64,000 nt of DNA from Trichopria drosophilae (Eukaryota; Arthropoda; Insecta; Hymenoptera; Diapriidae). Under the pieces are notes generated by a model. The model did not search any database. It was not told where the DNA came from and was given only the letters and a program-made list of their open reading frames with translations. Made by a program: the position numbers and the translations under genes. Positions 22,327-33,154 of the stretch are shown in pieces (the first letter of the stretch is position 1; each line of letters begins with the position of its first letter). The stretch spans positions 90,694,501-90,758,500 of the forward strand of contig CM059582.1 of assembly GCA_030407085.1 (NCBI GenBank). Reading direction: 5' to 3'.

Positions 22327-24345
22327 TTAATTTTCGTCGGATAAATCGGCATCTGAGTTACAGTTTTGGCATGTGAAGTAGCTTCGGCTCATTTGGACAC
22401 ACTTTAAGTGGAATGGTCGTTGGCACACGTCGCATTCAATGCAATTGTTCTTCGTCAACTTAGCTGGCAAATTCTTCATACAAATCATGCAGAAATCCAC
22501 ATCTTCTGGATCCGATGATGAAGATGATTTTTTCTTTGCAGCTCGCTTTTTGGCCTGTGGCGGTTTCATTAGCGCTGCCTGTGTTCGCTTTTTTGCGTTT
22601 TCTTCTTTCTTTTTTTTTGCTGCATCACGCTTCTGCTTCTTGTCCTTGAGGTCAGCAACGAACTCTGGTGAGGTTAGCACAGCACTTTTCATCGGTTTAC
22701 GGCCGCGATTGGATTTTTTATGCGGCGTAGCCTGTTTAAATGGTCCAATATCACTGAGCAACGATGAAAAACTTTCACATCGGGATACATCTAATGCTGC
22801 AGCCGATGTCGATGGCTCTGAAGTATATACTTCCGCATGTGTTGTTATATCCGTTTAGTCAGTCAAAACATAAATGCTCCGTTCATCTTCTTTATCAGAA
22901 GATCGCTCAATTAAAGAAGCCATTTGTTGTTCATCAGATTGAGCGGCCTGAACAAAATCTGAAGGAGTGAAAATATTCCGAATGAGCGGACAGATGCCTG
23001 TTGCAGTAAAACCTGCTTTAATATTTCCTGACGTCAAGGCTTGATCCAATGCCTTCAATGCAAGACCAGGAATGTGCCGAATTTCAACGGCCTTTCCAGC
23101 ATTTGCTATTTGCCAATCTTTGACTGCAGTTCTGTAATATCCTTTGACTGGACCATAAATGGAGACATCGAGAGGCTGCATTTTATGCGAACAGTGTGGT
23201 GGAAATGATAGCATATTAATGTCTTGATCCATAGCCAAATCGATTGCTTCAATTGATAAATGGGATATGTGATTGTCGAGACCAATAATATCTTGTTGTC
23301 TACATTGGCATTCGTGTATTTAATAAAATGGTGCAGGTACTTGACAAATTCAGGCTGTTGAAATCACCCGGACTCATTGCATGCAGCAGCAGCTGTTGGA
23401 GGCGCACTGTCCATGAAGTAGCTCTGCATATTTTTCTGTAGGAAAACGAAAAACGGTGGCACGGAGTTGCCAGCTGCGTTAACCGCCAATGCCATAGACA
23501 CCAATGTACCGCGCTTGGCAGCTTCAGCCTGGCCTATACGTTTTAAGCCTCGGGGCGCAAGGATTTTACCGACTTTTGTTGGTACTGTTGGAAAGCCAGT
23601 CTCATCCATGTTCCAAATTTGGTGCGCTTGAAATTTTTTATCTTCCATTAGGCCACAAAAGTGATCGAAAAACGAATCAACATTTTCCTTACAAAAGGAT
23701 TTGATTCGATGCAGGCTTGTTTGCTCGGGTGTGCGTAACGATAAATTTTTATGTCGCTCCATAAAACCATAGTACCACGTCTTTCCGGCCATTTGTTTCG
23801 AATCCCAATTTTCTGGATAGGCGATGTTCAGTTTTTGAGCATATTCGTATGCCAGACGTTTCAACTCAGTAATACTCAAGCCGTGATAAAGCTTGCAGCA
23901 TTTTAGGAGGTATTCCACAAGAGCTTCTTCTTGTTCTTCATCGAAAACCTAGTTAGTTGAGTTAAAAAGTTAAAAGTTAAAAAGTTAAACAAATAATTAG
24001 TTTAGTTAAGTTGAAAGTTTACGTTTAAAAAAGCAACTAAGTTAAGTTAGAACACTGTGAAAACAAAAATCAACAAAATCTTGTTCTTGCCAATTTTGGT
24101 GTCGCATATGATGCTATACGGACAATGATTGGTTTCAGTTGTTCGTCCGATAATTCCGAAATATTTGGAACTTCTGCGTCGAATTTCTTCAAATAACGCA
24201 TTAAACTGTTTCTGTTTATCGATTAGGTCACAGCAGCTGATCGAACACTCGTACCTTCAGTTTTGATCGCTTTGATTGCATTAAGTAGAGCATCGAAATC
24301 ACCGACACCATGGTCCGTTTTTCTTGTTTTTCGATTAGATGCCAT
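22327..24345 (-). pseudogene. pogo-like transposase with C-terminal PHD finger, broken
   Basis: The ATG lies at 24343-24345, and the protein starts with a psq/CENP-B-type helix-turn-helix broken by TAA at 24223-24225. A probable intron of about 140 bp (3' acceptor near 23950) precedes the main exon. There the CENP-B-type region (MAGKTWYYGFMERHKNLSLR) is followed by the DDE_1 core. Its first Asp is in NMDETGF (23604-23606) and the second in GLDNH (23275-23277). A TGA at 23364-23366 and a one-base frameshift between them break the core. SFPPHCSHKMQPLDVSIYG and a TGICP motif follow, then an in-frame TAA at 22855-22857. A lysine-rich linker and a C4HC3 PHD finger (CMIC, CDVC, FHLKC, CQNC) end the frame at 22327. 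Confidence 0.85.
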
Positions 24346-24473
24346 TTTTACTGTGAAAATATTGATAACAATTTAAAAATCCAATATACACACAATACCT
24401 ACTTCTTATGCTATTTAGATGCAATTTCGAACATAAGATGTCATTAAATGTAAAATTTCTAAATTTCACAGAG

Positions 24474-24514
24474 TGGCTCAACCTACGTGCCTAGCAGTGG
24501 CTCAACCTACGTGC
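24474..24514 (-). repeat. Paired subterminal repeats of the pogo-like element, right
   Basis: Two direct copies of TGGCTCAACCTACGTGC lie at 24474-24491 and 24498-24514, and a third variant at 24839-24856 just inside the right TIR. Together with the left copy they bracket the transposase gene and its presumed promoter. Confidence 0.75.
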
Positions 24515-25297
24515 ACCGTACCCATTTTTATATGACGCATATTCCTACCAAAATGAAATATTCCATATGTTCGAAATTAAACCGGAATATTGTACTAGAA
24601 GTAAAACTCCACGACAAATGTCATATTCACCTTTTGTAGCAGGAAACACTTCACTTTTTCACCACACACTTCACAAGTTTTTCACTTTTATTGACAAATG
24701 TTTGGCAGCGCTCTATATAACATACACGACGTGCGAATAAACGCGTCTTTCTATAATGAAAAGTTTCATACAATAAAACGATAACACTCAAGTGTTCGAA
24801 CGTAAACAAATGAATGTAAATAAATGAAAATACTTCACTGGCTCAACTTACGTGCCGGTCCACCTACGTGCCTCTCCCCTACAGTGAAGAGGTACGTTAG
24901 ATGTGAAAGCTTACGTAGACCAAATACTGTACCTATTTCAACTCAAAAAGCTATTTTCGGCTTGGTTGAACACAAATTTGACACTATAACATTTAACTTT
25001 TGTTCAAATCAGGAGCATAACGAAGTAAAAGCGTTTTTAGTGCAACGATTCTTAACTTGTAGACCAATATCTGGTACACGTACTTTTCATTCTGTCATTC
25101 CACTTACGAATAATACAATTCGATGTAAAACAGTTTCAAGTCTCGACGACAGTGTTTCTTCTGTCTTAAATATTTAATAAAAACTACTTGAATAAAAATA
25201 TTAAATGTCTCAAATTTATTCACTGCCTATATACGAACAATATTTCATATTTCTAGTTTCAATATAACAGTGGTGAAAAAAATGAAAAAATCGGTTT

Positions 25298-25363
25298 CAA
25301 GTCACCCGTTGCAATAGACATCTCTTCTTGGAACAACGATTCATATATTTATGAAAATTTATA
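25298..25363 (+). repeat. 66-bp direct repeat, right copy
   Basis: Partner of 21717-21782. It retains the ESLFQEEM coding words of the acidic gene in the minus frame, so part of that gene was duplicated when the SDG-motif block arrived or was rearranged. Bases 25364-25745 show no gene. Confidence 0.8.
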
Positions 25364-25747
25364 ATAAATCTTAATAAAAATCAAATTATTTATAGATTAA
25401 GGGTTCAATCTAGAATTTTTTTTCAAGAAAATCGATTGTCTTTGTTTGAATCACGGTTTTTTATATTAAATGTATGTAAAAATACTCCGGACATTATATA
25501 TTTTGTATTCAAAACATAAATTCCAAGCATGGGTAAATAAAACAGATTTATACCGATTGATCTAAAATTTAGGACATATTTTACACCCGAACCAGAATCA
25601 CGATTTAAAAAAAAAAAAGAATTTTAATACATTTTTTAAGACAATATAACTATAGCCAAAAGTTTACTTTTCAAGAATCAATTTTATTTGTTTTAGTTTC
25701 AATCAGCTTTACCGACACGACGTGACCTCCCGCATGGAAAATAAATA

Positions 25748-26173
25748 CAGGGTGTTGTTGCAATAGCGCATGAGAGATATATCATGACGAAGATTTTTTT
25801 TTCTGAAGCCGATGGTGAAAAAATTAATTTTCAGCAAGGTATTGTTCCTTTCTTAATTGAATTTTAAAGTTTATTTATTTTAGGTGCATCCTCCCCAACG
25901 AGGCAATTGGTGAGCATGTGAATGTCGACTGCTTCACATCGTACACGTGGTCCGGTGACGTGAGTTGAAAACCCATTCGATATTACCGGGAAGGATGTTT
26001 CAAAACAGTCAGATATTTTTATTCGAATAACTTGACGCTTGCGGATGAGGTTCAAGTCATCAAAAATTTCGAACATTCGGTAAAAACATAAAACATTAAA
26101 TAATCAATGTTGGTGCAATGCAATTAACAAACTGACCTCGGTAAACAGTAAAAAATAATGCTAGTACAACTTA

Positions 26174-26204
<31 letters not shown>

Positions 26205-27090
26205 AACAATAACCTTAATGATTCCGTTTTTCATCGTTCATAAATAATCACAAAGGCTAGTGTAATTTTTGATGACCTAAAGTTGGAGAAGTATTGAAAA
26301 ATTCTTAATGAAACATATTATCTTCATTTATGTGTAGGTTCATTCAAAACTTACCAAAAAGTGGAACATAATTTATTCCTTTCGATAACGCTACAATTAA
26401 CGAACAAATCAGTATGTAAAATATTTTCTCAATTCAGCAGTGGATAGTTCAAATGCAATTCGCACTTCTATTGTTTCAATCGTTTAATAATAATCTGCTC
26501 CGAATTTTCTGCACAAGTTATACGCCTCTTACAGAAATCGTTATAAACTATGATTATTTAAACAATGATTCCGTCGCGAATTGTTTCAAAACGATATTTT
26601 TTTTATTTCAAACCGTATTTTTGAAGTGTGTGCAAAATTTTAACTTTATAAAGAATTTTCTGCTTAAGTTATACGCATTTTACAGAGATCGTTATGAACA
26701 ATGATTATTTAAGGCATTGCATCATCATTGCCAACATTGATCATTTAAAGTTTTATGATTTTACCGAATGTTCGAAATATCTTATGACTTGAGCCTCATC
26801 TGCAAGCGTCAAGTTATTCGAATAAAAACATCTGACTGCTTCGAAACATCCTTCTCGGCAATATCGATTTGGGTTTTCATCTCACCGGACCACGTGTACG
26901 ATGTGAAGTAGTCGACATTCACATGCTCACCAATTGCCTCGTTGGGGAGGATGCCCCTAAAATAAATAAACCTCAAAATTCAATTTACAAAGGAACCATA
27001 CCTTGTTGAAAATTAATTTTTGCGCCATCGACTTCAGAAAAAAATCTTCCTCGTGGTATATCTCTCATGCGCTATTGCAACAACACCCTG
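25748..27090. mobile_element. Fold-back element with ~385-bp arms and TA duplication
   Basis: The arms (about 25748-26130 and 26700-27090) are inverse complements that start CAGGGTGTTGTTGCAATAGC. TA flanks both ends (25746-25747, 27091-27092). The centre is AT-rich with a (TA)n tract near 26178-26204. A 70-codon minus frame in the left arm reappears as a broken frame in the right arm and carries no recognised domain. The ends and TA site suit a mariner-like non-autonomous element. Confidence 0.8.
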
Positions 27091-27367
27091 TAGATACGCC
27101 ATATATACTAAATAAATGCACATATATATTTTCGGCGACAAAATACGGTCGTATCCTGTACCGTTATCGATACGGAAGTGCTAGAATGGAAAACAAGGAA
27201 TTTTCTGAACATGGCGGTGGACGCCGAAGTCTTTGTTTTTCATTTTAACGCTTCCATATCGAAAACGGGGCAAGATACGTAAAAACTTCACTAAACCTTT
27301 TTTGTAGATGAGGAAATTTCCTACAAAAAAGTCCGGGAGCGTCCTATCCTAAAACGTATAGTACTAC

Positions 27368-28039
27368 AGTATAAATTGAAAAAATCTTAGTGGAGAGAAG
27401 GCACGTCGCCATTAGTTGCCTGGGGGGATACCTCATGTTGCGAGTAAGACCCTTACACTCGCGCCCGCTTTGTACAGCTTCACATTTTTGAATGAAGAAG
27501 TTGTATCGATTATCGATAGTTCAGTATATAGTGACAAGAAAAAACCTTCAGTGAAAAAAGTGCGAATGTGTCCATCATCACCTGCTGCGATGACCGAATT
27601 TCCTCAAATGATTGCATTGCCTCTGGGAACATTGTATCAGTCGAATAAGTCTGCTGGTAAAGCGATATACCTATGACTGGCGGCAAATCATAAGGGGAAA
27701 TTTGTGAAAATAGTGAACTTGTAGAATAGTCAGTATGCTAATAACGGATTTATTTTATTGGCCCGACTAGCTGGATACAGTTTGTAGACAACGCAGAAAG
27801 TATCGGAGATTATGTTTTCGAAAATGCGTTTTCGAAATCAACGCTCCGGGATGAAAAGAGGGAGTTCAATGAATTTAAAATTCTCTTTGATACGTGCTAT
27901 AATAAAAAAGCAACCGTTTTCGATTATCCAGGACGGTAATAGGAATGAACAGCTAGAATCGAAGAAGTTCAAAACTGATTTCGCAGCGTCAACATCCAGT
28001 GCTGTGAAAATTGATAGTGAAGTAAAAAAGCAAGACTAG
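27368..28039 (+). other. Unrecognised reading frames, possibly a decayed gene
   Basis: Two plus-strand frames (27416-27676 and 27812-28039) are compositionally plausible as protein, with PHVASKTLTLAPALYSFTFL in the first and a basic Ser/Lys-rich tail in the second. Stops near 27676 and 27723 separate them. I recognise no domain. They lie upstream of the Polinton-type ATPase on the same strand, so they might be another remnant of the same element, but nothing in the sequence proves this. Confidence 0.25.
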
Positions 28040-28568
28040 AGACATACCATCCATTGCGATGCAAAAATCATCCTATGATATGCTAAAAATCGTAATTCCT
28101 AGCATTAATGAATGTTTATTTTGGTTGTGTGACATTTGTTGATGAAGTGAACACTTAGAAAAATGTAATTGTCGAATGAGTTCTAAAAGTTTACTGAGCG
28201 AATTACGAATTCGGAACATTATATGCGAAATTAGGGACAGTTTAAGTGATAAAATTAAAACTAGATTCTGAGGGTCATTTTCTTTATATTTGAATATTGT
28301 TATAAACGAATTAATTGCTTTTAATTCGAAAATTTTAATAACTGAAACAAAACGAACTATGTTTAAAAGAACAAATATTCATGTAATCTTCTGATCGTTT
28401 CTAATACACTATTTTTATAGAATCTATATTTTACAGTGTTCAATTCAATTATTCCCGTATTCATTACCCATTATATTGAGAATTTTAAAACCATGTTTAA
28501 GTAAATATTTAATTTTTCAACGGAGGTCACTTTCAAGTTCATTTGATAGACGTTTGCCTGTTTACGAT
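28040..28568. other. AT-rich stretch without a gene
   Basis: No coding or repeat signal was found up to the poly-T at 28569-28577. That tract, read on the minus strand, is the A-rich tail of the SINE that follows. Confidence 0.4.
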
Positions 28569-28652
28569 TTTTTTTTACCCTCTACCTGCAACCTCGATCG
28601 AGGTGCCCCAAAAGCCCTCAAGGAGCTTGTCCGGGGACAGATGAGTACAAAT

Positions 28653-28921
28653 GCGAGAGCTGCAGGTCGTCTTAGATGGCGCCATACTCACATTTGTCGA
28701 GAATGTAGGAAACTGCAAAAATCCACATTAAGTACAGCATCGGCCATGGCTCGATTCCCGCCTGAAGACAACACCCCGAAAATGTCAAACAGACAGCGTC
28801 GTTCTTCTTACACATAGCGAACTTCTGCCTGAAAACAATTTCGAAAAATTGCCCAACTGGGAATCGAACTCACAACCTACGACTTCGTAGTCCAGTACGC
28901 TACCGCCTGAGCTACGAAGCC
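28653..28921 (-). mobile_element. tRNA-derived SINE, copy 2
   Basis: This has the same head and body as copy 1. The tRNA-like head lies at about 28921-28857, with A-box region GTAGCTCAGGCGGTA, anticodon region ACTACGAAGTCGT and B box GAGTTCGATTCCC. The body runs through AAATTGTTTTCAGGC and ends near GCGAGAGCTGCAG at 28653. An additional 80 bp on the tail side ends in an A run (minus strand) at about 28569. Divergence from copy 1 indicates old insertions. Confidence 0.7.
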
Positions 28922-29345
28922 GCTAAAGTATTTCCAAACAATTTGTAACGTGCTTACCGATAAACGAAAAAGTGAGATAGTTTATATCTTTTACAGCTTC
29001 AAAATTATTTATTTAACAAACACTCAGTTTAATCATATTAAATTTTAATAAAAAAAAAAGTGGTTATACTACATCTTTTATTACATAGCACTGAAGGTAA
29101 GTTTTTTACAACCGCAGAAAATGAGTTTGCGTAGCCACGGTCTGCGATGGTCAGCTTGCGAAACGCAGAAAGAAGCTCGCGAAGTTGCTCCCGCGGCGAA
29201 ATTCAGCTTGCCAAGCTGCCGCCGACCGCACCCCGCCATCGAGGGGAAAGCTGATTTTTTGTATCTTAAGGTTTATAAGGCTCATAATTTGTCTTAATCA
29301 CCAGTCGATGTTGTCCAAATATGGTGAACGGGTGCGAGTTTGTGA

Positions 29346-29848
29346 GTATGCGGACCTACGGTTTGTGGAAAAATGTTTATTGTAAACAGATTTTTAAAAA
29401 ACTTGACGTCATTAGCGGATGTTCCGTTTGATCGGGTTATTTTTTATTACACCGAATGCCAAGATGAATATCGAAATAAAATGGCTGTGGGCGGAAAGTC
29501 GACAGCTGTACTTGCGGAATCGAGTTTCACGAAGGGTTACCGAATCCCGAAGATTACTCCAAGACCAACGATACTAAAAACTTGAATGTAATCGACGACC
29601 TTATGCGAGAATCGTCCATTAACACCATTATGGACCTCTTTAGGAAAGGTAGTCGTCACAAAAATAGTATTGTGATTTTCATTACGCCGAATATTTTTTA
29701 CCACGGTCGTGGACATCGAGTTATTTCCTTAAATACCAACTACATTGTTTCATTTAAAAATCCTCGAGAGCGAGCACAATTTCAGCATCTCGCACGACAG
29801 GTATATCCTGAAAGTTTCTGCAGGTGGCTTATCCAGTTTGTAATGTAA
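29346..29848 (+). pseudogene. Packaging ATPase remnant of Polinton/Maverick type
   Basis: The frame from 29346 contains a P-loop-like GPTVCGKM (29352-29375), in which the last residue, normally Ser or Thr, is Met. An alpha-beta stretch follows, including DVPFDRVIFYYTE. After a frameshift near 29582 comes a Walker B-like VIDDLM, then LFRKGSRHKNSIVIFITPN and a C-terminal LARQVYP. This order is that of the FtsK/HerA-type genome-packaging ATPases of Polintons and adintovirus-like elements. The residue loss in the P-loop and the frameshift mark it as a dead copy. The fold-back element at 29854 lies just beyond its 3' end. Confidence 0.75.
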
Positions 29849-29853
29849 ATATA

Positions 29854-31594
29854 CAGGGTGTGTCTAAAAGACCGGAATCGACCTACATCCGGAGGTAGAT
29901 TTTTTTTTCGGAATCGAAAGGTGCTGGAAATAATTTTCTGGAATGTAGGTTTTTTTTTTCAATTGAACGTTAAAAACGTATTTATTTCGAGGGGATTGCC
30001 TCAGCGAAACAATTGAGACAAAATACGATCGACCTTTGTGCTCTGTTTTAGTTGGTTCTCGGGATTCGTTGACAATTGAAAATCAAATTCAAAATTCCCG
30101 GGAAGGCAGGTTCGAACTGACAACTGATGGCAGGCGATTTCTAACCAATATTACCAAGCCCATTCGTAGAAAGGAACGGCTTCTAGTATGACGTAATGAA
30201 GCAAATAATGAACGATGATTGCTATTATTAATATGACTTCCTTAATTTATGTACTAACCTTACTCTTTTCTTCGCACAGGATAATGAAACGCTCTTAAGT
30301 AATAAATTGCCGCGCACAAAACATTGTCATGCAAAATAGTATAAAACGAAAAATTTCTTTTATCGCTTGGGTTTAAATTATTAAGAATTAAATAAATTAA
30401 CAATTTTCGGTCTGTTTCGCATGCTTTTTATTATTGCGAATTTGGAAAATTATTCTCCATATTGACATAAATTTATGGTAAATATTTGAGCAAAAATGTG
30501 TGGAATTTTCGAGAAATTTTAAAGTTTTAAACGAATATATATAATAATAATCAAAAATGAATTATTCACTTGAATTCTTACTTGAATTCATCATTCATTT
30601 TTAATTAAGATTATTTTTACTAGAATTTATAATTAATTTTTCATTATAACTATTTTTTACTTGAATTCCTAATTCATTTTCAATTGTGATTATTTCCCTT
30701 GAATTTATAATTTATTTTTATTGTGATTTATCTTTATTAAAGATTTTTTTCGCGTGCCATTTTTTTACCCGATAAAGACAATTAATTATCGTTTGCTGAA
30801 TCTCGTACACCGAAAAAAAGTTAGTTCGAATAACCAACTGTTGGTATGATCAACCATTTAGTTGGTTATACCAACTTTTATATCCGTGTAGGCGATATTT
30901 TTCGTTTAAAACTTTAAAATTTCTCGAAAATTCCACACATTTTTGCTCAAATATTTACTATAAATTTAAGTCAATATGAAGAATAATTTTCCAAATTCGC
31001 AATAATACAAAGCATGCGAAACAGTCCGAAAATTCTTAATTTATTTAATTCTTAATAATTTAAACCCAAGCGATAAAAGAAATTTTTCGTTTTATACTAT
31101 TTTGCATGTTTTTAAAATCGACAATGTTTTGTGCGCGGCAATTTATTACTTAAGAGCGCTTCAGTATCCTGTGCGACGAAAAGAGTAAGGCTAGTACATA
31201 AATTAATGAAGTCATATTAATAATAGCAATCATCGTTCTTTATTTGCTCATTACGCCATACTAGAAGCCGTTCCTTTCTACGAATGGGCTTGGTAATAAT
31301 GGTTAGAAATCGCCTGCCATCAATTGTCAGTTGGAACCTGCCTTCCCGGGAATTTTGAATTTGATTTTCAATTGTCAACGAATCCCGTGAACCAACTAAA
31401 ACAGAGCACAAAGGTCGATCGTATTTTGTCTCAATTGTTTCGCTGAGGCAATCCCCTCGAAATAAATACGTTTTTAACGTTCAATTAGAAAAAAAAACCC
31501 TACATTCCAGAAAATTATTTCCAGCGCCATTCGATTCCGAAAAAAAAATCTACTTCCGGATGTAGGTCGATTCCGGTTTTTTAGATACACCCTG
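29854..31594. mobile_element. Fold-back element with ~690-bp arms and TA duplication
   Basis: Ends read CAGGGTGTGTCTAAAAGACC and its near complement. TA flanks both sides (29852-29853, 31595-31596). The arms, about 29854-30540 and 30895-31594, are near-perfect inverse complements; the centre (30541-30894) has short TTGAATT...TTCATTTT repeats. A 64-codon minus frame (31217-31411) is part of an arm and carries no domain. The terminal CAGGGTGT is shared with the element at 25748, suggesting related mariner-like parents. Confidence 0.85.
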
Positions 31595-31644
31595 TATATG
31601 CATCTCTTATTGTATTCGAAAGAGAAAGAAGGGGAGAGAATGAA

Positions 31645-31647
<3 letters not shown>

Positions 31648-31716
<69 letters not shown>
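31648..31716. repeat. (GA)n microsatellite
   Basis: About 68 bp of uninterrupted GA repeats. It produces a Leu/Ser-repeat frame on the minus strand that is not a gene. Confidence 0.95.
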
Positions 31717-31718
<2 letters not shown>

Positions 31719-31924
31719 ATGACAATTGTATCGTTATCGACTGATTAACGTACATGACGTAATGTAAATAATTGACACAAGAATCGTGGTGGTGCTGCAC
31801 GGTAGGAGCTTCATTGAAGAAGGTGAAAAGAAGGGGATTCGTTTCTAGTTCGTCAGCGCGTAAACATCGGGGAGCCATACCTCGTGTCCAAAGGAATCAC
31901 CGAAACGTGCTCGCTTTTTGAAAA

Positions 31925-32230
31925 GTGTTTTTGGCGATTGTGGGAGTTCATCACAAACCGTTCGATGCAGCTGTAACCACTCTATGTTCGTGGAAGTTTG
32001 ACTCCAACTTCAAAGATCCAATTCTGCATTTTGGGCATGAACAAGGAAGAGCATTCCAGAAGCTGCCATGGCAATACTACAGCTTTTCCAGTAACCAAAG
32101 AGAACCCGATGTCTTCGTAATTCTTCCAATTGACCAGAAACGATACCAATCTAATATCATAAGAGAGTTCGAGAAATTCACCATAAGAGGACAATTTTTC
32201 AATAACAGCTCCGAAGTGAAAATTGAATAA
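31925..32230 (+). CDS. Unrecognised 101-codon frame
   Basis: The frame starts MFLAIVGVHHKPFDAAVTTL and contains LPWQYYSFSSNQREPDVFVI and a charged C-terminus. Composition is balanced and unlike the AT-rich noise frames nearby, so it may be a real or recently lost coding segment. It lies downstream of the Polinton-type ATPase with the fold-back element between. I do not recognise it. Confidence 0.3.
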   Translation: MFLAIVGVHHKPFDAAVTTLCSWKFDSNFKDPILHFGHEQGRAFQKLPWQYYSFSSNQREPDVFVILPIDQKRYQSNIIREFEKFTIRGQFFNNSSEVKIE

Positions 32231-32332
32231 ATAACAAGAATTTATTCATCAGAAACGGAAACTGGTGGTGACTGACTTGACAAATTATTGGGTAAATTTC
32301 TGTGTTCTTTCTCCCTCTTATTCATAAAATAA

Positions 32333-32608
32333 TGTTGAATTTGGCGACTTCATGTAATCAAAGTGAATTATAGTTTGCTAATGTTTGCGTTATAAAAATT
32401 GTACTTTTCATTAATTTTCTTATGTCGCATTTATATCTAGCGTATTAATAATAATAATCTACATATTTTATTTTAATTCCGTCGTCTTAATCACCATCAG
32501 GTCATCATCACTACATATGTTAAACTTTTCTTTCTACGTAATTTTGAATTTTGTAAAGTGAATAGCTTATCTACAAAACAACGTTACAAATGGCGCCTGA
32601 AAATTTAT
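32333..32608 (+). repeat. Candidate LTR end and primer-binding site of a gypsy-like element
   Basis: The sequence ACGTTACA at 32581-32588 followed by AATGGCGCC at 32589-32597 has the form of an LTR 3' end joined to a TGGCGCC primer-binding site, a form used with tRNA-Lys-type primers. A TGTT at 32333 is a possible LTR start. No second LTR was found, so the left edge is a guess. The gag-like frames begin about 550 bp downstream. Confidence 0.4.
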
Positions 32609-33154
32609 TGCTAAAGCATATTATAAACATATCATGAAAAATTATTTATATTGTGATATTTTTTATATGTAACAAATCGATATTATATTTGAAAATGAAT
32701 TTAATAAAATATCAAAAATGTATTATTATATTTCAAAATATTTGAAAATTTGGATTTTTATGCTTCTTTAAATTTCAAGGACTTTCGAAAACAATACCTA
32801 CAGTCAAAAATAAACACGTTTAATTTAATTTGTGCAGTGAACGTATACATGTGTATATTGCTATTAAATTGATAATTAATGTAGTAGCGTATAATATGAT
32901 ATTATGTTTATGTATTGCTATTAAATTGAAGAAATGAAAACTAATGTTGATTCGAGGAATATACAAATGATGTCGGTTAAATTCTTTATTTGAAAGAATA
33001 ATTATTTTACTTAATCTATTCATGAATACAAATAATATTGTTACAAGATCTGGTCGTACTTCAACACAGAAATTTGGTTGTTTGAATTTTAATAACCGAC
33101 ATCAGAAAAATATTACAATTCGAGGTACCGATTCTTGAAAAAGAAACCAGTCGG

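Larger units (their letters stand above)
21946..24879 (-). mobile_element. pogo-like DNA transposon, 2,934 bp, with TA target duplication
   Basis: The two ends are exact 18-bp inverted repeats, GGGGAGAGGCACGTAGGT (21946-21963) and its complement (24862-24879), flanked by TA at 21944-21945 and 24880-24881. The interior holds one minus-strand transposase gene of the DDE_1/pogo type. The clean ends and exact TA duplication point to a fairly recent insertion, although the transposase is now broken. Confidence 0.9.
21783..25297 (+). pseudogene. SDG-motif mobile-element ORF, copy 3, split by a pogo-like insertion
   Basis: The first part (21783-21943) encodes the segment through FGIKAEWHFFATSHGKNACD and GIG. 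The second (24882-25177) resumes in the same frame with TVKRYVRCESLRRPN and runs to a stop at 25175-25177. Removing 21946-24879 plus one TA restores the frame. The codon that is a stop in copy 1 is Trp here. The SDG motif itself reads SRME through frame noise upstream, so the N-terminal part is decayed or truncated. A 3' tail (25178-25297) matches the tail of copy 1. Confidence 0.65.

Noticed and set aside
22439..22858. Phe-rich plus-strand frame
   Set aside because: Shadow of the lysine-rich linker of the pogo-like transposase.
31474..31878. A 134-codon minus frame with a long Leu-Ser run
   Set aside because: Produced by the (GA)n microsatellite and the arm of the fold-back element.
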